A stretch of 64,000 bases of DNA from Mycobacterium cookii (GTDB taxonomy: Bacteria; Actinomycetota; Actinomycetes; Mycobacteriales; Mycobacteriaceae). The stretch is from the NCBI RefSeq assembly GCF_010727945.1, contig NZ_AP022569.1, forward strand, positions 3,906,001 through 3,970,000. Reading direction: 5' to 3'. The notes beneath the pieces are model-generated. The model saw nothing but the letters and a program-made list of their open reading frames with translations, did no database searches and was not told the origin of the DNA. A program made the translations under genes and the position numbers. This document shows positions 24,120 to 31,766 of the stretch, piece after piece. Position 1 is the first letter of the stretch. Every line of letters begins with the position of its first letter.

Positions 24120-27100
24120 TCAGGCAATTTGGCTGATCATCTGGCGCGCCTCATCGATTCGCCCACGGGCGTCGAGCCTCTGGCACAGCTCAAGGTAGTG
24201 CGTGGCGAACTCGGCGTACCCCTCCGAGTCGCCCTCCACCTTCGCCAACAGCGCCTGGGATTTCAGCCACCACAGGTCCAGTGCCGGAATGCCCGGCCGA
24301 CTGTCCTGCCACTGATCAACGATTCGGTGCGCCTCAGTGAGGTCGTCGGTGGATCCCCGTTCGATGAGAAGGCCGACCAGCGCCTCAGCGGCGCAACCCA
24401 CGAAGACGCGAGAGCCACCAGCAATGTGTGACCCAAACGTGGCACGAAGGTCATCGATCGCTTCGTCAATTCGCCCGTGGCGGGCAGCGTCGATCGCCAG
24501 GTCGGCGCAGACGGACGGCAGCGCGATGGTCACGCCTTTGTGCTTGCGCATGTTCGCGTGGGCTTTATCAAGCAGGTCGATCGCCTCGTTGGGCGCCGCG
24601 TCCTTGACCCGCAGCAGCACTGTGCCGCAAGCCAATTGCGCGGTGATGAGTCCGGCGATCGCACCGACTGATTCAGCACGCCGCAACGCCTCGCGGACGT
24701 GGTCGACCATCTCATCAGCATGGTCAATACCCAGCGTGGTCGTTAGCGCCACGTAGATCAGAATCACCGCGTAGCGCTCGGATCGGATCGCGCGCGCGTG
24801 CTCGAGTTCCTCTCGGAGGCAACGCCTGCCCTGCTCGTAGCGGCCGGCGCACGTCTCGATGGCACCAAGAAGGGCGTTCGCCGAGAAAAGCTCGCCTGCC
24901 GATACTTCCGTCGATAGTGCGTGTATCGCGTCGATAGCCTTGAGCGCGGCATCGAATTCGCAATTCGCGAACCGTACGAATGCCACCGCATTGAGGATGA
25001 TGCTCCTCGTTTCGGCATCGCAGTCAATGCGGCTGACCATATCCTCGAGCTCCGACACCAGTGCCGCCGCCTCGGGAACGCGGTTTTCGTTGACGGCGAA
25101 CGAAAAGATGAGTCCGGCTGTCGCAATCGCGAGCGACGTCAGATCATCGGTCTGCGATGCCAAATCACGAAACTCGCGGTAACGCGCGTCGATGTCCGCA
25201 TCACTGCCTGTGTAGAGCGCTGTCGAGATCAGCATGGTGCGTGGCGCGATTCGCATGGCGATGATGTCGTCGTGGTCATCGGGCAATTGATCGGCGATGC
25301 GTTGTGCGTTCTCCCATTGTGCGCGTGCGGCACGAAGCTCACGAGGCCGAAGCCATTCCGCAGCACGCAGGTACCAGCGGCAAGACTCGGCCAATTCCCC
25401 AGCCGCCTCCAGATGGGTGGCGATCAGAGCTGCGTTCTCGTCGGCGGCGCCGCGGTCGAGGGACTCAATGGCGGCCGCCAGCTTGCGGTGGGTCTCCTTG
25501 CGGCTGACGCTTAACTGCGATTCGTAAGCGACCGCGCGGATCAGCGGATGCCGGAAGGCGTACTCGACACTCGGGGTGAACCGCACCTGATCGATGAGCT
25601 CGGCGCTGAGTAGTTCATCGACCGCCGCATCGATCCCCAGCGCAGCAAGCAGCTCCCCCTCGAAGCGGGCCCCGATGACCGATGCCGCGTTCAACGTCTT
25701 CTTGGCTGCGGCGTTGAGCCGGTCGATGCGTGCCTCGATGGCCGCTTGCACCGTTGCCGGCACGCTCACTTCGGCGACATCCGTCCGACAGGCATACTTA
25801 CCGCGTTCACCGGTAAGAACCCCGCGCTGGACCAACTCGCGCACCATCTCCTCGGCGAAAAACGGGTTGCCCGCGGCCCGCTCGGCGATGACCGCCGCCA
25901 ACCCGCCGACCGAGGGATGCTTACCCAGCAGCTCACCGATCAACGCCGCGGTGTCCGAATCGGCCAGTGGGGCAAGCGCTATCGTCTGCGCGTCGTGCAC
26001 CCGCATCAGTGCTCCCGCATACTCCGGGCGAGTGGTGATCAATACCATCAACTTGGTCTGCGGGATAACCGTGAAGAAGTCGGCCAGCATCGACTCGCTG
26101 ACCGCATCGATCCAATGCGCATCCTCGACGATGTAGACCGCGGGTTGGGTACGTCCCAGCGATGCGGTGTTGATCAGTGCAGTCAGCCGACGGCGCCGCG
26201 CCTCCGGATCGATCTGTGGCAGTGGCACATCAGGGTCGGCGATGCCGAGCAGATCATCGAGCAACAGCAGATCCTGCGGGTCGGCATCCGCAACTTGTTC
26301 CCGGACCCGAGCGCGGGCCGCTCCGCCCTCAAGATCAGTCACGCCCATGCTTGCCCGCAGCAGCCGCGCCACCACCTGAAAAGGGATATCGCGGGCGTGG
26401 GATTCGCAGAACGTCCAAAACACCTCGACCCCATGAGCGGCCGCCAGGGCTGCGGTGTCACGCGCCGCCCGGCTCTTGCCGATGCCAGGCGGTCCCACCA
26501 CATTCACCACGCCACCCCGACCGCCGACCGCCTGGTCGACAATGGCCTCCACAGCGGTCATCTCCCAACGCCGACCGACTAAACGCGATTCGGTGCCACC
26601 CCCCATGGCATGGCGTGGCTCGATCGCCAGCAGTCGGCGCGCCGGCACCGGGTCGACCCTGCCTTTGATCGACACCAGCTCAGTGTCCGCGAGCACCGCG
26701 GCTTGCTCGACCAAATGACCGGTGGCCTCGCTGAGCATCACTCCTCCCGGCGGTGCCACCGACTCCATTCGCTGCGCAAACCCCACCTGCTCCCCGATCG
26801 CGGCGTAACTCGATACACCCGAACCAATCTCGCCGGCAACAACTCGGCCTGAATTCAGACCCACCCGCAATCGCAGATCCACGCCGTCACGGCGTCGCAC
26901 ATCAACCGCCAGGCGATTGGTTTCCTCTTGGATGGCCAGCGCAGCCAGGCACGCCCGGATCGCATGGTCCTCCAACGCGACCGGCGCCCCGAACAATGCC
27001 ATCAGGCCATCACCGGTGAACTTTTCCATCGTGCCGCCGAAGCGGCGCACCACCGCCGCGCCGAGGCCGATCAACTCGGCCATGATCTCGCGCAACCGCT

Positions 27101-27278
27101 CGGCACCCACCGCCGCAGCGATGTCCATTGAGCGCACCACATCGGCGAACAAGACGGTGACCTGTTTGTACTCGGCCGGTCTGGCGGCGGCGACTGGCGC
27201 GCCGCACTCGTTACAGAACTTCGAGTTCGGCGGGAGTTCAGCACCGCACGGCTGGCACACCAAAGCTGCAGCCGTCAT
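24120..27278 (-). CDS. Zn-ribbon / class III nucleotidyl cyclase / AAA ATPase / TPR regulator
   Basis: A 1,052-aa multidomain protein. Residues 8-26 hold a four-Cys zinc ribbon (CQPCG...CNECG). Residues about 38-210 form a class III adenylyl/guanylyl cyclase domain with FADVV (metal Asp46) and EKFTGDGLMALFG. Residues about 235-600 form a MalT/LuxR-type NTPase with GPPGIGKS and a Walker B in YIVEDAHW. The remainder is TPR-like helical repeat. There is no C-terminal LuxR HTH. Mycobacteria have several such cyclase-ATPase proteins; they link cAMP synthesis to ligand-induced NTPase changes. The first gene of an operon with the glycosyltransferase. Confidence 0.88.
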   Translation of the reverse strand: MTAAALVCQPCGAELPPNSKFCNECGAPVAAARPAEYKQVTVLFADVVRSMDIAAAVGAERLREIMAELIGLGAAVVRRFGGTMEKFTGDGLMALFGAPVALEDHAIRACLAALAIQEETNRLAVDVRRRDGVDLRLRVGLNSGRVVAGEIGSGVSSYAAIGEQVGFAQRMESVAPPGGVMLSEATGHLVEQAAVLADTELVSIKGRVDPVPARRLLAIEPRHAMGGGTESRLVGRRWEMTAVEAIVDQAVGGRGGVVNVVGPPGIGKSRAARDTAALAAAHGVEVFWTFCESHARDIPFQVVARLLRASMGVTDLEGGAARARVREQVADADPQDLLLLDDLLGIADPDVPLPQIDPEARRRRLTALINTASLGRTQPAVYIVEDAHWIDAVSESMLADFFTVIPQTKLMVLITTRPEYAGALMRVHDAQTIALAPLADSDTAALIGELLGKHPSVGGLAAVIAERAAGNPFFAEEMVRELVQRGVLTGERGKYACRTDVAEVSVPATVQAAIEARIDRLNAAAKKTLNAASVIGARFEGELLAALGIDAAVDELLSAELIDQVRFTPSVEYAFRHPLIRAVAYESQLSVSRKETHRKLAAAIESLDRGAADENAALIATHLEAAGELAESCRWYLRAAEWLRPRELRAARAQWENAQRIADQLPDDHDDIIAMRIAPRTMLISTALYTGSDADIDARYREFRDLASQTDDLTSLAIATAGLIFSFAVNENRVPEAAALVSELEDMVSRIDCDAETRSIILNAVAFVRFANCEFDAALKAIDAIHALSTEVSAGELFSANALLGAIETCAGRYEQGRRCLREELEHARAIRSERYAVILIYVALTTTLGIDHADEMVDHVREALRRAESVGAIAGLITAQLACGTVLLRVKDAAPNEAIDLLDKAHANMRKHKGVTIALPSVCADLAIDAARHGRIDEAIDDLRATFGSHIAGGSRVFVGCAAEALVGLLIERGSTDDLTEAHRIVDQWQDSRPGIPALDLWWLKSQALLAKVEGDSEGYAEFATHYLELCQRLDARGRIDEARQMISQIA

Positions 27279-27342
27279 ATCGCCGCCAGCCCGCCGTTGC
27301 TCACGTCGCTATCGTGTCATCGCGCATCTGACATGTGTCTTT

Positions 27343-27367
27343 TATCGGACCATTATTTGGTCCGATA
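27343..27367. promoter_or_regulatory. Perfect 9-bp inverted repeat in divergent promoter
   Basis: TATCGGACC (27343-27351) and its exact complement at 27359-27367 are separated by an AT-only 7-nt spacer, in the 207-bp gap between the divergent cyclase and secreted-protein genes. The location suits a regulator-binding site serving one or both genes. Confidence 0.45.
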
Positions 27368-27485
27368 TCGACCACGCTCCGGATCAGACGCTCCGCCGAA
27401 ATTCCTTTTGCGAATCTTATAGATTCTCAGCTTTTCCTCAGTTAATGTCTAGGTCTTAATTAGACGTGTGTCTGAGGAGGCGGTC

Positions 27486-28673
27486 ATGAAACTCACTTGG
27501 CGCGCCAGGGTCACCACAACGGTCGCCCTGGTTGCAGCTGGCCTCATCACCGTCACCCCGGTGGCCGGGGCCGTGCCCGACATCCAGACCGAGACCGCGG
27601 CGGTGCAGCTGACGGCGGGCGGCTTCGACGACGTCTCGTTGGGCCAGCTCCTGAGCAACGTGTCGACCAGTTTCACCAACAACATCTTGCATCCATTTGA
27701 AGGTGCCCCGTTCCCGGTGGGTCAGCAGGTGGCTGAAAACTTCTTGGGGTACCTCAGCAGCGTCTTCACCGACCCTTCGCAAATCGGCAACATTCCGACC
27801 GAAATCCAGAACAATCTGAACAACGCGCTCAACGCGCCGTTCCAGCCGTTCTATCCGACCGGCTCGGCACCGTATCTCCTTCCGTCCCTTAGCAACACGC
27901 CCGTTACCGCGGGCTTCGACGTTGGAGCTTGCTATAGCCCTATCGGCTGTCTCGACATCAACCCGTCCATTACGTTGGGGGGCCATTCCGACATCCTCAA
28001 CTGGCTGATACACGGCTTCCCGCTGGTGCTGAACCTGGGCTCAATCGACCTCGGGTTCCTCGGCTCAATCGACCTCGGCTCCATCAACTTCGGCACCCTT
28101 GATCTCCTCAATATTCTTGTCGGCGGCAACGACCAACTGGAAGCCGAAATCCGGCCGTTGCTCGAGTTCGTGGGCTCACCTGCGAGCGGCGTCCTGTGGG
28201 GCAGTGTCAGCACCGTCGTTAGCCCGATAGCGCAGTTCCTCGATGACGGCATCCACCTCGCCGACGCGCTCCAGGCCGGTGACTACACCACCGCATTCAA
28301 CGATTTGCTGGATATGCCGATCAACACCACCAACGCGTTCTTCGAGGGGTACGGCAATGCCTACAACTTGCTGGAGGAATTAGGGATCGGCCCCATCCTC
28401 GGTACCACACCCGAGCTCGACCTGGGTGGGTTACTCAGCCCGGCCGGCTCGTTTTTTAATGCCCTCGGCTTCGACTTTGAGGTTGGTGGCACCTCTAGTT
28501 ACGACCTCGGAATACTCGGCGATATCAGCTTGACTGCCTCGGCGTTCTTGAGAGATCCGGCCGGGATGGTCGGGCCGATCGCCTCCCTGCTCGAGACGGG
28601 ACAGGCTATCGCGCAGTCGATCGGCTGGGACGACGTCGGTAACCAGCTCTTCAACCTAGCGGGAATGTTCTGA
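27486..28673 (+). CDS. Secreted mycobacterial protein of unknown function, 395 aa
   Basis: ATG 27486 follows GAGGAGG (27474-27480). A signal peptide (residues 1-29, ending PVAGAVP) precedes a mature protein rich in Leu, Gly, Asn and Ser with recurring beta-like stretches such as LNLGSIDLGFLGSIDLGSINFGTLDLLNI. Two Cys lie close together (GACYSPIGC). It looks like an envelope or outer-membrane-associated protein of a mycobacterial type seen as paralogues in NTM genomes, but it lacks the PE/PPE N-terminal motifs. Function is unknown. A possible promoter with the inverted repeat lies upstream. Confidence 0.7.
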   Translation: MKLTWRARVTTTVALVAAGLITVTPVAGAVPDIQTETAAVQLTAGGFDDVSLGQLLSNVSTSFTNNILHPFEGAPFPVGQQVAENFLGYLSSVFTDPSQIGNIPTEIQNNLNNALNAPFQPFYPTGSAPYLLPSLSNTPVTAGFDVGACYSPIGCLDINPSITLGGHSDILNWLIHGFPLVLNLGSIDLGFLGSIDLGSINFGTLDLLNILVGGNDQLEAEIRPLLEFVGSPASGVLWGSVSTVVSPIAQFLDDGIHLADALQAGDYTTAFNDLLDMPINTTNAFFEGYGNAYNLLEELGIGPILGTTPELDLGGLLSPAGSFFNALGFDFEVGGTSSYDLGILGDISLTASAFLRDPAGMVGPIASLLETGQAIAQSIGWDDVGNQLFNLAGMF

Positions 28674-28738
28674 ACCGGCGCAGGCCACAAGGCTGGCTGC
28701 GCAACCGCGCAGCGATATCGGTAACGAGAGCGACCCGA

Positions 28739-29791
28739 TTAAACCGTCAACGCGTCCGGTGCTGGATCGCCCCACTTCTTCCGGATCGCGCCCCAGGGGT
28801 CGGCGTAACGACCAGGTGCCTCAAAGTAAGGCGCTTGGCGCCGCATGAGTACGCGCAACGCCGGCGCCGCGATGCGTAGCGGGCGCGACTTCCAGCCCAC
28901 TCTGGCGCGAATCTCGGCGTGCGCGTCCGCGCTGGAGTGGCGTTGAAAAGACAGGACTTGCTGTGCGCGGGCGGTGTCGAACCAGCCCAACGGGTACCAG
29001 TCCGCGTCGCTGTCCGGGTTGCCCGATCGGCCCGGAAACATCGCTGCGGCGAGTCCCATCACTTCGGCGTTCTCCCAGGCTAATTCGCCCCATACTCGCT
29101 TATGGGAGTCGTCTCCGCCGATCATGAAAACTTCCCGCACTGCGTTGGTGGTGATCGCTGCCGCGAACGCCGCCGCGACGTCGCGAGGGTCGACGGTGTG
29201 GACTCGGGTGTCCTCGGGTACCAGCGCACGGAAATAGAGCGCGTCGGTATTCCGGAAGTGGGTAAGTTGATCAAGCGCAATGACGCTGCAGAGCCGAAGG
29301 ATCGACCACTCCAAACCCGATGATCGAACGATGTTCTCGGCCAAGGCTTTGTGGCAGCCGTACAGGTCGACCGGCGCCAGCGGTGAGTCGGGTGTCACCG
29401 GATTGGTGACCCGGTGTGGGTTTCGAATACCGTGCACTGCCCCGGTGGATGCGTGCACGAAACGAGGAGGCGACGGGAGTTCCGTCGCGGCACGTACCAG
29501 GGCGGCGGTGGCGTCGACGTTGACCGCGCGAGCAAACGTGCGATCGGTGTAACACCGTGGCGGGATGACCGCGGCCAAGTGGACTATCACAGACGGCGAT
29601 AGATCGTCGACGAGGGCTTTGACCTGATCGGGTTGGCTCAGATCCACGGGACGGACATCCACACCGACCGGCAGTGACGGTTTCACGGTCTTATGCGTCG
29701 TGACGACCACCTGAAACTTGTCAGCGACGAGGCGCTCCACCACTGCCCTGCCAACCCGGCCGTATCCGCCGGTCACCAGAATCCGAGTCAC
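28739..29791 (-). CDS. NAD-dependent epimerase/dehydratase (extended SDR)
   Basis: A 350-aa Rossmann enzyme. The cofactor site is TGGYGRVG near the N-terminus, VHLAAVIPP marks strand 4, and the catalytic YxxxK is YGCHK. The sequence fits the extended SDR superfamily that oxidises or epimerises nucleotide sugars, or related atypical SDRs; substrate is not evident. The C-terminal region (GWKSRPLRIAAPAL) is basic. Its ATG is at 29791, about 100 bp from the left attachment repeat, so it is the last gene before the 30.65-kb element. Confidence 0.82.
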   Translation of the reverse strand: MTRILVTGGYGRVGRAVVERLVADKFQVVVTTHKTVKPSLPVGVDVRPVDLSQPDQVKALVDDLSPSVIVHLAAVIPPRCYTDRTFARAVNVDATAALVRAATELPSPPRFVHASTGAVHGIRNPHRVTNPVTPDSPLAPVDLYGCHKALAENIVRSSGLEWSILRLCSVIALDQLTHFRNTDALYFRALVPEDTRVHTVDPRDVAAAFAAAITTNAVREVFMIGGDDSHKRVWGELAWENAEVMGLAAAMFPGRSGNPDSDADWYPLGWFDTARAQQVLSFQRHSSADAHAEIRARVGWKSRPLRIAAPALRVLMRRQAPYFEAPGRYADPWGAIRKKWGDPAPDALTV

Positions 29792-29891
29792 GATGCGCCC
29801 CTATTCGGCAGCACGGGAAGGCTTGCGGGAAATCTAGCCCGAAACAGCGGCCTTCATCGAAGAATCGGACAGCGGTGTTGCCGCAGCTCAG

Positions 29892-29944
29892 TTGTGGAGC
29901 CGATGACGGGAATCGAACCCGCGTATTCAGCTTGGGAAGCTGAT
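29892..29944 (-). repeat. Left attachment-site repeat (3' part of tRNA-Gly)
   Basis: A 53-bp sequence identical to 60542-60594. It contains the CCA-encoding end, acceptor 3' strand, T arm, variable loop and anticodon arm of tRNA-Gly(CCC), but no D arm or 5' acceptor strand, so it is not a working tRNA. Sequences diverge at once on both sides, as expected for an integration crossover repeat. Confidence 0.95.
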
Positions 29945-30270
29945 CTGTCACATCTGGGCTCGTTCGCTAGTCACCGATAGTCTCCCACGATCGGGAATGT
30001 GTGTGCAGCTCAGCTATGGATGCGATCAGTTTCCGGAGAGTTCTGAAGGGTTTCAACTTAGCTATGTAGACCCCTGATGCCGGTCAAACCACGGTCAAGC
30101 GCAGCAAAAGTAAGCCCGCTCCCAAATGGCGGGCCGGGGCCGTGTGTTGCGTTGCTCGCTTCGGGCGCGGAGTCTGAACATCCGTACGCCACAAAACCGG
30201 CACACACTCCATTACGCTCGGTCAAACCCGGATTAATTGGGTCAGCCGCAGCGGAGGGGTCTGCATCGCT
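29945..30270. other. Left end of element, no gene recognised
   Basis: These 326 bases hold no convincing coding frame; the open frames that cross it are shadows of low quality. It should contain the inner arm-binding sites for the integrase and the promoter of the HTH gene. GGAGGGG at 30253-30258 precedes the HTH start. Confidence 0.5.
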
Positions 30271-30492
30271 ATGTCCGAACCGTGGCTGTCTGCCGACGAT
30301 ATCGCTACCCACTTGGGCGTCACGAAGGACACGGTCTACTCGTGGATCGCCGATAAGGCGATGCCTGCCCACAAGATCGGTCGCCTATGGAAGTTCCAGG
30401 CGAGCGAGATCGACGAGTGGGTCCGCAACGGCGGAGCAGCCATCTCTGAGGAGCCGCTCCCGCCAGATGCACCCGCAGCTGGTCACAGGTAG
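30271..30492 (+). CDS. Excisionase-type HTH DNA-binding protein (HTH_17)
   Basis: A 73-aa protein that is almost entirely a winged-helix excisionase-like domain: LSADDIATHLGVTKDTVYSWIADKAMPAHKIGRLWKF is the recognition unit, followed by EIDEWV. It sits between the left attachment repeat and brxA. It could be the recombination directionality factor or a regulator of the BREX operon, whose first gene starts 66 bp downstream. Many BREX operons carry a DNA-binding regulator at this position, though usually WYL-type BrxR, so both roles remain open. Confidence 0.85.
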   Translation: MSEPWLSADDIATHLGVTKDTVYSWIADKAMPAHKIGRLWKFQASEIDEWVRNGGAAISEEPLPPDAPAAGHR

Positions 30493-30558
30493 ACGGGAGT
30501 ATCTGACGGTGGGGATATCGTGACCGACTTTGCTCATGGCCTGGAGGGGGTACACACG

Positions 30559-31170
30559 ATGACGGACAGGCCGCGCACATCGCGCTACGCGCTGTCCTTC
30601 ACCAGCGGCGCCCTTCTCATGCGGGAGGCTCTCATCGCCGCGCCCATCTACCTTCGCGAACACGACTGGGCCAAGGTCCGCCAGGTCATCGAAGACGATA
30701 ACCTCCTTCAGGCCCGCACCGTCTCTACCCGACACCGGCGCGCACGTGAGGTCGCCCAGCGTCTGGCCGTCCTGACCGACGACGAACTTGAGTTGCTGGT
30801 CGACTCAACGACATCAGAGCGCGATCACCTGCTGTGGGCTGCCGCCTGCCGCCGGTATGACCTGATCGGTGAGTTCGCCGAGGAGGTGCTTCGCGAGCGC
30901 TTTCTCCTGCTGACACCCACGCTCAGTCACGACGACTTCGACAGCTTCATCCGGAGCAAGGCACTCTGGCACGAAGAAGTCGCTGATCTCAAGGACTCCA
31001 CCCTGCGCAAGCTTCGCTCCAATGTCTTTCGCATGCTCGTCGAGGCAGGGCTCCTGAGCGAGGATGGCCGCATCCTCCAGGCAGTCCTGTCGGCCCGCGT
31101 CTCCGACGCGCTGTCCGCCCGCACGCCGAGCGACATCCGCTTCTTCCCGATGGGAGGTGGGGTGCGATGA
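30559..31170 (+). CDS. brxA: BREX protein BrxA (DUF1819)
   Basis: First gene of the BREX operon. 203 aa from ATG 30559, which follows GGAGGGGG; the frame opens upstream but that start is better supported. The sequence (RTSRYALSFTSGALLMREAL, LAVLTDDELELL, LWAAACRRYDLIGEFAEEVL) matches the DUF1819 family, small helical proteins that bind DNA. Its TGA overlaps the next ATG (ATGA, 31167-31170). Lys-rich codon use here differs from the flanking mycobacterial genes. Confidence 0.9.
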   Translation: MTDRPRTSRYALSFTSGALLMREALIAAPIYLREHDWAKVRQVIEDDNLLQARTVSTRHRRAREVAQRLAVLTDDELELLVDSTTSERDHLLWAAACRRYDLIGEFAEEVLRERFLLLTPTLSHDDFDSFIRSKALWHEEVADLKDSTLRKLRSNVFRMLVEAGLLSEDGRILQAVLSARVSDALSARTPSDIRFFPMGGGVR

Positions 31171-31766
31171 ACCGCGTTGACCTGACCAAGCAAGAGGAGC
31201 ACCTGTTTAGGGTGCTCAGCGGGAAGCGATTCCTCCAGATGGAGGGTCTGAGCAACGAGGTGCCTTTTTTCATCTACCCGTATGCGCCGGAGGACGCCCT
31301 TGCCGTCGCGCAGGCCAAGAAGCGGATCAAGAACAAGCTGAGCCAGAAAGGCATCAGTGTTCGCGAAGTCAACCTCTACGACCTTTCCGTCGAGATCCTC
31401 AAAGAACGCGGCGTCTGGGAACGAATACTCACCGCGGAGCCCGACCAAGACAAGGAAGACTTCCGCGAGCTCCTCCAAGGCATGCTCGATCCGCAACTGC
31501 ACATCGCGCCGGCGATCCGCTCCAAGATCGACGACGGCGCATTCGACATCTTTTTCCTCACTGGCATCGGCGAGGTGTTCCCCTATGTCCGGTCGCACAA
31601 CGTGCTGAACAACCTCCAGAGCGTCGTGACCGCCAAGCCCATGCTCATGTTCTTCCCTGGCCGCTACGAGCAGTCCGACACCCTCGGCTCCTCGCTCGTT
31701 CTCTTCGGGCGGTTGAAAGACGACCAGTACTACCGAGCCAAGAACATCTTGGAACAGGAAGCGTGA
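31167..31766 (+). CDS. brxB: BREX protein BrxB (DUF1788)
   Basis: A 199-aa protein with the DUF1788 pattern (HLFRVLSGKRFLQMEGL, FFIYPYAP, FDIFFLTGIGEVFPYVRSH, MLMFFPGRYE). It is a conserved component of type 1 BREX, needed for the complex but without known catalytic activity. Both ends overlap neighbours by 4 bases (ATGA with brxA, GTGA with brxC), so the genes are translated as a coupled set. Confidence 0.92.
   Translation: MNRVDLTKQEEHLFRVLSGKRFLQMEGLSNEVPFFIYPYAPEDALAVAQAKKRIKNKLSQKGISVREVNLYDLSVEILKERGVWERILTAEPDQDKEDFRELLQGMLDPQLHIAPAIRSKIDDGAFDIFFLTGIGEVFPYVRSHNVLNNLQSVVTAKPMLMFFPGRYEQSDTLGSSLVLFGRLKDDQYYRAKNILEQEA

Noticed and set aside
25746..26582. 278-aa plus-strand frame inside the cyclase/ATPase gene
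   Set aside because: Shadow frame opposite an intact P-loop and Walker B region.
27486..28673. PE/PPE protein
   Set aside because: It has a signal peptide and lacks the N-terminal PE or PPE motifs.
29895..29944. Functional tRNA at the left repeat
   Set aside because: It lacks the D arm and 5' acceptor strand, so cannot fold as a tRNA.
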